Below, piece after piece: positions 1 to 6,552 of a stretch of 7,885 nt of DNA. The position numbers and the translations under genes are program-made. Source of the DNA: Nitrosomonadaceae bacterium (lineage in GTDB: Bacteria; Pseudomonadota; Gammaproteobacteria; Burkholderiales; Nitrosomonadaceae); assembly GCA_947471695.1 (NCBI GenBank), contig CANIWY010000045.1, positions 1 to 7,885 on the forward strand, in the 5' to 3' direction. The notes beneath the pieces are model-generated. The model worked only from the letters and a program-made list of their open reading frames with translations, made no database searches and had not been told where the DNA came from. Position 1 is the stretch's first letter; each line of letters starts with the position of its first letter.

Positions 1-1
1 C

Positions 2-1177
2 ATCTCCCTGATCTCCCTGCTGGGTATCACGCTCGGCATGACCGCCCTGATCACTGTGATGTCGGTCATGAATGGATTCCAGAAGGAAGTACGAACCCGT
101 ATCCTCGGTGTGGCGTCGCATGTCCAGGTGAGCGGCATCGATGGCACTCTGACTAACTGGCCCCAAGTTGCGCATGAGACAACCAATCACCCACAAGTAG
201 AATCTGCTGCGCCTTATGTCGGCGCTCAGGGAATGGTATCGGTCGGTCAGGTCGTTCGTGGTGTCATGGTTCGCGGGATCCTTCCAGCTCTTGAAGACAA
301 GGTGGCCGATCTCGACCGGATGATGGTGAACGGAAAGCTTGACGAGCTGGTGCCAGGTGAGTTTGGTATCGTCGTCGGTACAGAGCTGGCTAGAACCTTG
401 GGCGTGTCTAGAGGCGACAAGATCGTGCTGATCTCACCGCAGGGGCAAGTGACTCCCGCTGGGATACTGCCTCGTCTCAAACAGTTCACTGTCACAGGCA
501 TCTTCGAAGCAGGACATTTCGAATACGACTCCTCACTGGTGCTCATCCATATCGTAGATGCGCAAAAGCTCTATCGTATGGAAAATGATCAGGTCTCGGG
601 TGTGCGACTCAAGCTACACGACCTCTTCCTGGCACCGCAAGTGGTAAGAGAGTTGGCCCCACTGATCTCCCAGGACACTCACATCACCGACTGGACCCGC
701 CAGCATGCAAATTATTTTCGTGCGATCCAGATTGAAAAACGAATGCTGTCACTGATCCTGGCCCTGATCATTGCAGTTGCCGCATTCAATATCGTCTCTA
801 CCTTGGTAATGGCGGTTACCGACAAGCAGCCCGACATTGCGATTCTACGAACGCTGGGAGCAAGCCCCCGCAGCATTATGAAAATTTTTATTGTGCAAGG
901 AACGCTGATCGGCGTTTTCGGTACGTTATTAGGGGTCGTTGGGGGAGTTCTTCTAGCGTACAACGTGAGCGACGTCATCGCGCTGGTTGAGCGCCTGTTC
1001 AGCGTTCAATTCCTATCTCGTGAAGTCTACTACATCAGCGAGATTCCATCTGACCCGCAGATGGCTGATATCGTGACAGTGGCGACTGTGTCATTTTTAT
1101 TGACTTTACTAGCAACGATTTACCCCAGTTATCGTGCTTCCAAGGTCAATCCAGCAGCGGCTCTAAGGTATGAGTAG
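2..1177 (+). CDS. lolC: LolC/LolE-family lipoprotein-releasing ABC transporter permease, 5'-truncated by window edge
   Basis: Inner-membrane permease of the Lol system, which extracts mature outer-membrane lipoproteins from the inner membrane and hands them to periplasmic LolA, using ATP hydrolysed by LolD. The frame is open from base 2. The ATG at 38 is internal, because the codons before it encode ISLISLLGITLG, the end of the family's first membrane helix. About 391 residues are visible against roughly 410-415 in the family, so about 20-25 N-terminal residues are missing. The large periplasmic domain follows (about 110-740). Three C-terminal membrane helices lie near 743-820, 880-960 and 1070-1130. 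The segment AILRTLGASPRSIMKIF is the usual cytoplasmic coupling region, and the protein ends in the typical NPAAALRYE. The stretch GILPRLKQFTVTGIFEAGH is typical of LolC-like members. It overlaps lolD by 8 bases. LolC versus a single LolF-type permease cannot be decided here. Confidence 0.95.
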   Translation: MSLISLLGITLGMTALITVMSVMNGFQKEVRTRILGVASHVQVSGIDGTLTNWPQVAHETTNHPQVESAAPYVGAQGMVSVGQVVRGVMVRGILPALEDKVADLDRMMVNGKLDELVPGEFGIVVGTELARTLGVSRGDKIVLISPQGQVTPAGILPRLKQFTVTGIFEAGHFEYDSSLVLIHIVDAQKLYRMENDQVSGVRLKLHDLFLAPQVVRELAPLISQDTHITDWTRQHANYFRAIQIEKRMLSLILALIIAVAAFNIVSTLVMAVTDKQPDIAILRTLGASPRSIMKIFIVQGTLIGVFGTLLGVVGGVLLAYNVSDVIALVERLFSVQFLSREVYYISEIPSDPQMADIVTVATVSFLLTLLATIYPSYRASKVNPAAALRYE

Positions 1178-1847
1178 GCCGATCATCTCCTGTCGTAACC
1201 TGCGCAAGAGCTACTATCAGGGTGAGCTAGAAGTTCCCGTGCTGATGGGTATCGACCTCGAGGTGGCGGCGGGTGAGACACTTGCCATTGTCGGCGCATC
1301 GGGCTCCGGCAAGAGCACTCTGTTGCATCTACTCGGCGGACTGGACGCCCCTAGTGCAGGTGATATTCGTATCATGGGACAGAACATCGCCACCATTAAC
1401 GAGGAAGAGAGATGCCGACTGCGTAATCAGTCTCTGGGTTTTATTTATCAGTTTCACCACCTGCTGCCCGAGTTCAGTGCGCTTGAGAATGTTGCCATGC
1501 CACTCCTGATCCGACGCATGCTCAGTAGCGAAGCCTATGGCCGTGCAGAGACCGTGTTGAAACAGGTTGGCCTTGGACATCGTCTCACTCATACCCCGGG
1601 TGAGCTTTCCGGTGGCGAGCGCCAACGTGCTGCGGTGGCTCGCGCGCTGGTCACACAGCCCGCCTGTGTTCTTGCCGATGAGCCGACTGGCAATCTTGAC
1701 CGACATACCGCTGGTGGTGTGTTCGAATTAATGCTTGAGCTCAACCGCAATGTAGGTGCAAGTTTCATCATTGTCACACATGATTCGCAACTGGCAGCTA
1801 GGGCAGGGAAGGTCTTACAATTGGTTGATGGGGTATTAATCAAATAA
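1170..1847 (+). CDS. lolD: LolD, ATP-binding subunit of the lipoprotein-releasing ABC transporter
   Basis: Cytoplasmic ATPase that powers lipoprotein release by the LolC/E permease. The 225 residues are full length for LolD. Walker A is GASGSGKST (residues 42-50), the Q-loop glutamine is Q94, the signature is LSGGERQR (146-153), and Walker B ends in D170-E171 followed by PTGNLD. The switch histidine is H204 in VTHDS. The segment QFHHLLPEFSALENVAMPLL after the Q-loop is near-diagnostic for LolD within the MacB/FtsE/LolD group. The start overlaps the permease stop (ATGAGTAG, 8 bases). The only purine-rich stretch, AAGG at 1165-1168, lies almost against the ATG, so translation is probably coupled to the permease gene. 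No lolE follows, because the next gene is convergent. Confidence 0.97.
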   Translation: MSRPIISCRNLRKSYYQGELEVPVLMGIDLEVAAGETLAIVGASGSGKSTLLHLLGGLDAPSAGDIRIMGQNIATINEEERCRLRNQSLGFIYQFHHLLPEFSALENVAMPLLIRRMLSSEAYGRAETVLKQVGLGHRLTHTPGELSGGERQRAAVARALVTQPACVLADEPTGNLDRHTAGGVFELMLELNRNVGASFIIVTHDSQLAARAGKVLQLVDGVLIK

Positions 1848-1886
1848 GTATTCTGGCCACTCTCAATCTGACTGGAGATTATGGTC

Positions 1887-2504
1887 TCAATACTCTACCT
1901 GTATCGGATCAAGACCTCTCCACAAGTACCATGTCGCGACAGAAGACCACGGCTGCCAGGGCCTCGCAATTGCAAGCATCTGGAGCCGACTCACCGGTTG
2001 ACTGTCATTGTAGTAAAGGCTGATCGCGCGCTGCAGACCAAGATCATCCAGTGGTAGCACATTCGGGCGTAGCATGTGAAAAATCAAAAACATTTCTGCA
2101 GTCCATCTCCCAATACCCTTTACCTGTGACAGCTCGGCGATAAGAGTCTCATCATCATCCCCCTTCCACAATGCCTCATCCAGCCTCCCACTATTAAAGT
2201 GCTGCGACAAGTCTTGCAGGTAGGCAACCTTCCGGAAGGAGAGACCACAGCTGCGCAATGAACTACTGTCCATTCTCAGCAAGGTCGTGGGTGAAATCAT
2301 GGGGGCTACTGTGGTCAGCCTCTGCCAGATAGTTGCAGCCGCCTTGATCGAAATCTGCTGTCCAATTATGGAGCGCACTAAGGTAGTGAATGCATCGCCA
2401 TGTGAGATAAGGGTACTCCCTGCCGAGTTCTGAATGAGTTTATGCATCACCTCATCACACTCGGCCAGTTCCTGCGTTGCTTGTTGCCAGTATCCTGGAA
2501 TCAT
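1887..2504 (-). CDS. AlkA-type DNA-3-methyladenine glycosylase II (HhH-GPD family, short form)
   Basis: Base-excision repair enzyme predicted to cleave the N-glycosidic bond of alkylated purines such as 3-methyladenine. The helix-hairpin-helix is VKGIGRWTAEMFLIF (residues 128-142). The LPLDDLGLQ segment carries the likely catalytic aspartate D154, equivalent to D238 of E. coli AlkA. The early segment LVRSIIGQQISIKAA (42-56) and the late segment RPWQPWSSVATWYLWR are both typical of the family. At 205 residues it has only the catalytic HhH-GPD domain. It lacks the N-terminal domain of the 282-residue E. coli AlkA and resembles yeast MAG1-type enzymes. There is no four-cysteine iron-sulfur motif, which argues against MutY or Nth. 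It starts 9 bases after the DUF2062 stop, with a GAGGA about 12 bases upstream, so the two are probably co-transcribed. It converges on lolD with 39 bases between. Confidence 0.93.
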   Translation of the reverse strand: MIPGYWQQATQELAECDEVMHKLIQNSAGSTLISHGDAFTTLVRSIIGQQISIKAAATIWQRLTTVAPMISPTTLLRMDSSSLRSCGLSFRKVAYLQDLSQHFNSGRLDEALWKGDDDETLIAELSQVKGIGRWTAEMFLIFHMLRPNVLPLDDLGLQRAISLYYNDSQPVSRLQMLAIARPWQPWSSVATWYLWRGLDPIQVEY

Positions 2505-2513
2505 GGACTTTCA

Positions 2514-3071
2514 TTATCCTCGGTGACGCCGCCTCGCCCGCATGCGCCATTCATAGATCATGTATACCCGCCACGCACCACGCACGGCTACATAGCTGGT
2601 GATTGGCAGAATGAGTGCAAGTAATAGAAGACCTACCAGCACCGGCTTACCAAGGGAGACTACCCAGTCTGCCAACGCAGAGGCCCACTCGCTGATACTC
2701 TTATCCATCAAGTTTAAGTCGATGATGGGCATAGTGCCGTTACCACCGCCCAAAATAACCTCACCGATAGAATACGCCGCCATATAGATTGGTACGATAG
2801 TAAAGGGATTGGAGTAGAGGGTAGTGAATACCGCTACCGGCAGATTCACCTTAAATATACGAGCAAACAGCGCAGCGAAAAAGAACTGTACCGGGTTGCT
2901 GCCCGGGATCAAGCCGGCGAAAAAACCAACCGCGACCCCACCCGCCACCGAACGACGGTGCAGGTACCACAGGTTATGATGTTGCAGTAACTCACCAAAC
3001 AACCCGACAAAACGGTTCTGCCGGATGCTCTCGTAGGAAGGCAGGTATTTCTTGATGTATTTTCGGAGCAC
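2514..3071 (-). CDS. DUF2062 domain-containing inner-membrane protein
   Basis: Small membrane protein of the DUF2062 family, whose biochemical role is not established. The family pattern is clear. A basic N-terminus with KKYLPSYESIRQN comes first, then RRSVAGGVAVGFFAGLIPGSNPVQ across residues 40-62. Next is a second hydrophobic stretch with NLPVAVFTTLYSNPFTIVPIY (76-96), and a last membrane helix near 141-164. The C-terminus is very basic (RMRARRRHRG) and probably cytoplasmic. The start codon is GTG. It is preferred because family members begin only a few residues before the KYLP motif. No strong ribosome binding site is visible. In pseudomonads, as I recall, genes of this family sit near lol and comEC genes, so its closeness to lolCD fits. 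It is followed closely by the AlkA-type glycosylase. Confidence 0.9.
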   Translation of the reverse strand: MLRKYIKKYLPSYESIRQNRFVGLFGELLQHHNLWYLHRRSVAGGVAVGFFAGLIPGSNPVQFFFAALFARIFKVNLPVAVFTTLYSNPFTIVPIYMAAYSIGEVILGGGNGTMPIIDLNLMDKSISEWASALADWVVSLGKPVLVGLLLLALILPITSYVAVRGAWRVYMIYEWRMRARRRHRG

Positions 3072-3138
3072 GAGCTACCAATGTGACCAATGACTACGAT
3101 ACTGCTCTGTAACTTTATTTAGGCGAACTGATGAGCCA

Positions 3139-3168
3139 TTTATACGAGACTGAAGGTTACCGACCCAA
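3139..3168 (-). promoter_or_regulatory. Possible sigma-70 promoter for the DUF2062-glycosylase unit
   Basis: On the - strand TATAAA (3139-3144) resembles a -10 box. An 18-base spacer separates it from TTGGGT (3163-3168), a weak -35 box. It lies about 68 bases before the GTG start of the DUF2062 gene, inside the 134-base gap after the ABC exporter. The -10 match is fair and the -35 match poor. Confidence 0.3.
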
Positions 3169-3176
3169 GTAGACAG

Positions 3177-3206
3177 TCTAGCACCTGCTCTAGAAAAGGG
3201 TTTTCT
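3177..3206 (-). terminator. Two abutting inverted repeats just after the ABC exporter gene, possible weak terminator
   Basis: AGAAAA-GGG-TTTTCT (3192-3206, read on +) begins at the last base of the exporter stop codon. It abuts TCTAG-8 bases-CTAGA (3177-3194), itself nearly a full palindrome with one bulged C. The stems are short, and the first is A/T-rich. No separate run of T follows in the - direction, so this is not a canonical intrinsic terminator. Its placement at the end of the probable lipid operon is the main argument for a role. Confidence 0.3.
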
Positions 3207-4921
3207 TAAGCGGCAACCGAATCGGTGAGGTTGCTGGGTTGGCGGGTGAGTAGCTCCGCCTTACCCTTGGACAGCGTAAATATACGGTCAGCCGCATTGA
3301 TCACAGCAGGCTGATGCGATACTGCGATAATGGTAAGGCTCTGAGCGAGCCTCTGTAGCGTCTCGCAAATTATCTTCTCGCTGTCCGGATCTAAAGCACT
3401 CGTTGGCTCATCCAGCAGCAAGAATAGCGGCCGATGGGCTAGCGCTCTGGCGATTGCGATGCGTTGACGCTGGCCTCCTGAAAGAAGTCCACCACGCTCG
3501 CCCACCACCGTCAGCAGACCTGCCGGAAGACCGCAAACAAAGTCCCAAGCACCTGCTTGCTGCAACGCCTGCTCTGCATCTACTTGCGTTAGATCGGGGG
3601 CGCCAATCAGGATATTACTGAGAATTGTGTCGTGCAATAGGATCGTGTCTTGTGACACATAACCGATCATGCGCCGCCAGTGGCGAAGGTCTATTTCATG
3701 TAGCGATATCCCGTCAACAAGAATTTCGCCCGACTGAGGTTCGGCCAGTCCGCACAACAGATCAAGTAGGGTGCTCTTACCCGCTCCTGATGGTCCCGTG
3801 ATTGATGTAAATGAATTCACGGGTATTTCAATGCTCATATCCTGAAATATCGATTTCTTATCATAATTGAAGTCGATGTGGCGAAGACTGATTCCTTGTT
3901 GCAGGGTCGGTTGCTGCGTCCCTCCCGTTCTTTCAGCCGCATCCCGAGCATCTTTAATCGCTGCGCGTAATGCCCAGTAGGCACTCTCCTGCACCACCAG
4001 ATGCTGGTAACGTCGCTGCGCTTTATTCAGAAGACTCTGGACACGTGTCAACAGAAAGACCATCACCATCACCGCAGCTAACGAGAGTTGCCACACCACC
4101 AGTGCCAGATACAAGCCACCTGCGATCAGAGTGGCGAGCAGGGGTTCCTGCATAGCCATCAAGGCTTCCCTGCTCATGACTTCACGACGCGTGGCTCTTT
4201 CTAGTTGCTTGGTCTCATCGCGAAGGATGGCATCAGCGACGTTATCACGCGCCATCGCTTTCAGCGACTTTATCGATGCAAGCACATCGGCGAGGTAAGA
4301 CAGTAGATGTCGAAACAGATGCGTTTGCTTATTCCCCGCTCTACTTGCAGCCCGTACGAGATACTGCAATACCATCAACATGCCCGCACCAATTAGAAGA
4401 GAAGAAAGCGTTACCTCCCATGAGATGAATAGCGCGACCACGCTATAGACCATGACCTGGATTGACAGTGCCATGACATTGGCGGCATGTTCAAAGCCTT
4501 GAGCAGCTCGGGATGCTTCGGTGGCGACTGAGTTGGCAAGTGCGCCCGCAGGTTGCCGCAGATAATATTGCCAGCGACTGGCGAGTAGCGCCTCGATCAG
4601 TTCCTGCCTCAGCTTGCTCGCAACATGAGCTACGGTATATCCAACCTGGCGGTTGGCTAACAGTAATATCAAGCTTTTGGTAATCATTCCCCCGACGATG
4701 ATCAGTAACATCGTGCCAATAGTGGGCTCAATGCCAATCCTTTGCATTGCCTGTACCACAGTCCGTCCGGTATCAGAGCTGCTGTCCCCTACGGCAACTG
4801 ACAGCAAAGGGAGGAGTGCGGTTAGGCTTAGCCCCTCAGCAATACCCGCCGCCAATAGCGCAATCAGTACAAATGCACTGCGCCGGGGGAAGACCATGAA
4901 ATAGGTGACTAGGGTATGCAT
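3206..4921 (-). CDS. Type I ABC exporter, fused permease and ATPase (MsbA-like half transporter), candidate sphingolipid flippase
   Basis: Half transporter of 571 residues, expected to work as a homodimer in the inner membrane. The N-terminal half holds the membrane domain, with hydrophobic segments near residues 15-44, 70-90, 150-188 (two helices) and 260-293. The C-terminal ATPase shows Walker A GPSGAGKST (376-384), Q-loop Q424, signature LSGGQRQR (480-487), Walker B LFLLLDEP with D504-E505, a D-loop SALD, and switch histidine H536. All catalytic residues are present. The fold is that of MsbA and other lipid, peptide or drug exporters, and the substrate cannot be read from sequence. It lies 160 bases downstream of spt on the same strand. 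I infer export or flipping of a ceramide or its keto precursor; this is positional inference. The ATG at 4921 fits the family N-terminus (a short amphipathic segment, then FPRRSAFVL). No clear ribosome binding site is visible. Confidence 0.93.
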   Translation of the reverse strand: MHTLVTYFMVFPRRSAFVLIALLAAGIAEGLSLTALLPLLSVAVGDSSSDTGRTVVQAMQRIGIEPTIGTMLLIIVGGMITKSLILLLANRQVGYTVAHVASKLRQELIEALLASRWQYYLRQPAGALANSVATEASRAAQGFEHAANVMALSIQVMVYSVVALFISWEVTLSSLLIGAGMLMVLQYLVRAASRAGNKQTHLFRHLLSYLADVLASIKSLKAMARDNVADAILRDETKQLERATRREVMSREALMAMQEPLLATLIAGGLYLALVVWQLSLAAVMVMVFLLTRVQSLLNKAQRRYQHLVVQESAYWALRAAIKDARDAAERTGGTQQPTLQQGISLRHIDFNYDKKSIFQDMSIEIPVNSFTSITGPSGAGKSTLLDLLCGLAEPQSGEILVDGISLHEIDLRHWRRMIGYVSQDTILLHDTILSNILIGAPDLTQVDAEQALQQAGAWDFVCGLPAGLLTVVGERGGLLSGGQRQRIAIARALAHRPLFLLLDEPTSALDPDSEKIICETLQRLAQSLTIIAVSHQPAVINAADRIFTLSKGKAELLTRQPSNLTDSVAA

Positions 4922-4968
4922 CGACGGGTCTCGCAGATCATCAGTTTTCTACTTGTTGGGTCTTCAAG

Positions 4969-4996
4969 CTGATACGAGGCGATGCCCAATAAACAA
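4969..4996 (-). promoter_or_regulatory. Possible weak promoter upstream of the ABC exporter
   Basis: On the - strand TTGTTT (4991-4996) and TATCAG (4969-4974) are separated by 16 bases and lie about 47 bases before the exporter ATG. Each box matches the sigma-70 consensus only in part. It could give the exporter transcription independent of the spt operon, but chance occurrence is quite possible. Confidence 0.2.
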
Positions 4997-5021
4997 TTAC
5001 CAGGTCGACCATCTTTTGGCT

Positions 5022-5063
5022 GGGATAAAAACGTATGCGTATCCCGTGGAACGGAAATTCCAC
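5022..5063 (-). other. Two adjacent perfect hairpins between spt and the ABC exporter
   Basis: Read on +, GGGATA (5022-5027) pairs with TATCCC (5040-5045) around a 12-base loop. Directly next to it GTGGAA (5046-5051) pairs with TTCCAC (5058-5063) around a 6-base loop. They begin 19 bases after the spt stop in the direction of transcription. Neither is followed by a T run on the - strand, although TTTTT lies inside the first loop. They could be an mRNA-stabilising 3' structure, a processing site or an attenuator that lowers exporter expression. The rest of the 160-base gap shows nothing else clear. Confidence 0.45.
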
Positions 5064-5081
5064 CCTCGGTCACTCAGGACT

Positions 5082-6269
5082 TCATTGGAAGATACTCTTG
5101 CGCAGCTCTGCAAAAATATTTCCAACATGATCCATCTGCTCGCTGGTGTGGGCAGCACTGACGCTACAGCGCACCAATGCCTTTCCTTCTGGCGCTGCAG
5201 GTGGCAGTATTAAGTTGACGTAGATACCGTGATCCAGCAACCCCTTCCACAGCATCAGAGCCTGCTGAGGGCTATCCAGTATATTTGCGATCACCGGCCC
5301 GGGCTGAGGCCCCAGTCGATAGCCGAGTCCGTCAAGCCTCGCATAAAGCTGCCGCGAATTTTGCCAGAGTTGCCGGCGTAACTCGGTACCGTCGCGCAAC
5401 AATTTAAGTGCCGCCCGAGTCGATGCAATGGTGGCCGGTGAGGGGGATGCTGTAAATATATATGGACGGCTGACATAGCGCAGTTGATCGAGCTGAGGAT
5501 GATTACTCACACAATAGCCACCGATACTTCCGAGGCTCTTACTGAAGGTTCCCGTAATAAAATCAACCCCATCTGTGAGCCCTGTTTCTTCTGCCAGTCC
5601 TTGGCCAGTTTTACCCAAGACTCCGAGCGAATGTGCCTCATCAAGAAGGAGAATGCTGTTGTAAGCGTTCTTGACTCTGACAATCTCTGCCAGTGGGGCC
5701 TGATCACCCAGCATGCTGTAGATACCCTCAGCAATGATCAGTGTGGACTTCGAACGCTCCCCCAATCTCTTGAGGCGTTTCTCCATATCCGATACATCGT
5801 TGTGCCGGAACCGAATTATCTCGGCACCACTCAGGCGACAGCCATCATAGACACTTGCATGCGAGTCACCATCAATCAGAACCACATCCCCTGCACCTGC
5901 CAGACCAGAGATCATGGCAAGATTAGCCTGATAACCGGTGGTGAATACGATTCCAGATTGGCAGTGGTAGAACTCTGCAAACTCGCGTTCTAGTGCTCGG
6001 TGCCCACTATAACTACCATTCGCCATGCGTGACCCGGTGGTGCCGGTCCCCTCCCGATCAATCGCTTCATGCGCCGCTCGTAGGCACTCTGGTGCAAAAG
6101 TAAGCCCGAGATAGTTATTCGTACCTAAAAATAGTATGCGACGGTCCCCGATCCTGGCCTCTGTCGCAGAGTAGACCTCTTCTATCGGAGTACCGAACAC
6201 CTCGAGTCCTTCTGGCAATAATGCTTTTCGGGCTGCTGCTACTGCGTCTAACTTGTCTAGTAAGCTCAT
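5082..6269 (-). CDS. spt: Serine palmitoyltransferase (alpha-oxoamine synthase, PLP-dependent)
   Basis: Predicted cytoplasmic enzyme that condenses L-serine with a fatty acyl thioester, losing CO2, to give a 3-ketosphinganine-type base, the first step of sphingolipid synthesis. Its 395 residues are normal for soluble bacterial Spt. Visible features are GTGTTGSRMANGSY (74-87), cofactor-stacking H137 in DSHASVYDGC, D210 and H213 in LLDEAHSLG, the PLP lysine K244 in GTFSKSLGSIGG, RPYIFTAS (268-275), PPAAP (356-360), and R367 in VRCSVSAAHT, which aligns with the serine-carboxylate arginine of Sphingomonas Spt. From memory, the Sphingomonas enzyme shares the DSHAS.YDGC, GTFSKS and RPYIFTAS blocks closely. 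This favours Spt over BioF, Kbl, HemA or CqsA. Neighbouring ACP, reductase and acyl ligase genes support the call. The start ATG shares one base with the ACP stop (TAATG), and no strong ribosome binding site is seen, so translation is probably coupled. Confidence 0.94.
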   Translation of the reverse strand: MSLLDKLDAVAAARKALLPEGLEVFGTPIEEVYSATEARIGDRRILFLGTNNYLGLTFAPECLRAAHEAIDREGTGTTGSRMANGSYSGHRALEREFAEFYHCQSGIVFTTGYQANLAMISGLAGAGDVVLIDGDSHASVYDGCRLSGAEIIRFRHNDVSDMEKRLKRLGERSKSTLIIAEGIYSMLGDQAPLAEIVRVKNAYNSILLLDEAHSLGVLGKTGQGLAEETGLTDGVDFITGTFSKSLGSIGGYCVSNHPQLDQLRYVSRPYIFTASPSPATIASTRAALKLLRDGTELRRQLWQNSRQLYARLDGLGYRLGPQPGPVIANILDSPQQALMLWKGLLDHGIYVNLILPPAAPEGKALVRCSVSAAHTSEQMDHVGNIFAELRKSIFQ

Positions 6270-6523
6270 TATTTATTCTGTGATTTGATTTGATAAATTA
6301 AATTCGCAAGCTCGTGCACGGTCTGAACATCTGCTAGGACATTCAGTGGGACGGAGATATCAAACTCATCCTCGATCTCCATAACCAGACTTAGTAGCTT
6401 AACTGAGTCAATTGCTAACTCATTGATCAGATCTGTCTCGGGCACAATTACCACATCAGGGCTAGAGAGTTGCTTGAGGTGGAAACAGAGCCTAGACAGG
6501 ATATTGTTGTAATCAGTTGACAT
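6269..6523 (-). CDS. acpR: Dedicated acyl carrier protein for sphingolipid synthesis (AcpR-like)
   Basis: Small acidic carrier of 84 residues. The phosphopantetheine attachment site is S40 in ELAIDSVKLL, a DSV variant of the usual DSL. The following helix SLVMEIEDEFDISVP is the normal ACP recognition helix. It is predicted to be loaded with a fatty acid by the acyl ligase encoded upstream (7475-7885) and to present it to Spt. The gene lies 29 bases after the reductase gene and ends in a TAATG overlap with spt. The layout resembles the spt-linked acp of Caulobacter. Sequence alone cannot rule out service to another pathway, but the position next to spt makes that unlikely. No clear Shine-Dalgarno sequence precedes the ATG. 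Confidence 0.9.
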   Translation of the reverse strand: MSTDYNNILSRLCFHLKQLSSPDVVIVPETDLINELAIDSVKLLSLVMEIEDEFDISVPLNVLADVQTVHELANLIYQIKSQNK

Positions 6524-6552
6524 ATGTTGAGTGACTTTAAATGTTATGCGGG

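Noticed and set aside
38..1177. ATG at 38 as the true start of the Lol permease
   Set aside because: The frame is open upstream to base 2 and encodes the conserved first membrane helix, so the real start is before the window.
1329..1706. A 125-codon open frame on the - strand
   Set aside because: It is entirely within lolD, which has all its ABC motifs, and has no features of its own.
1865..1880. AATCT/AGATT hairpin between lolD and the glycosylase as a shared terminator
   Set aside because: The stem is only 5 base pairs, with no T run on either side, so it is too weak to call.
4934..4944. CAGATCATCAG with an inverted copy at 7502-7512 as flanking repeats of a mobile unit
   Set aside because: An 11-base match is close to chance in this length, one copy lies inside the ligase gene, and there is no transposase.
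5484..5993. A 169-codon open frame on the + strand
   Set aside because: It lies wholly inside spt on the opposite strand. Its translation shows no recognisable family and spt is firmly supported, so it is an antisense shadow.
5082..6269. BioF, Kbl or CqsA instead of Spt
   Set aside because: The DSHASVYDGC, GTFSKS and RPYIFTAS blocks match Spt better as remembered, and the ACP, ligase and reductase neighbours are not those of biotin, threonine breakdown or autoinducer genes.
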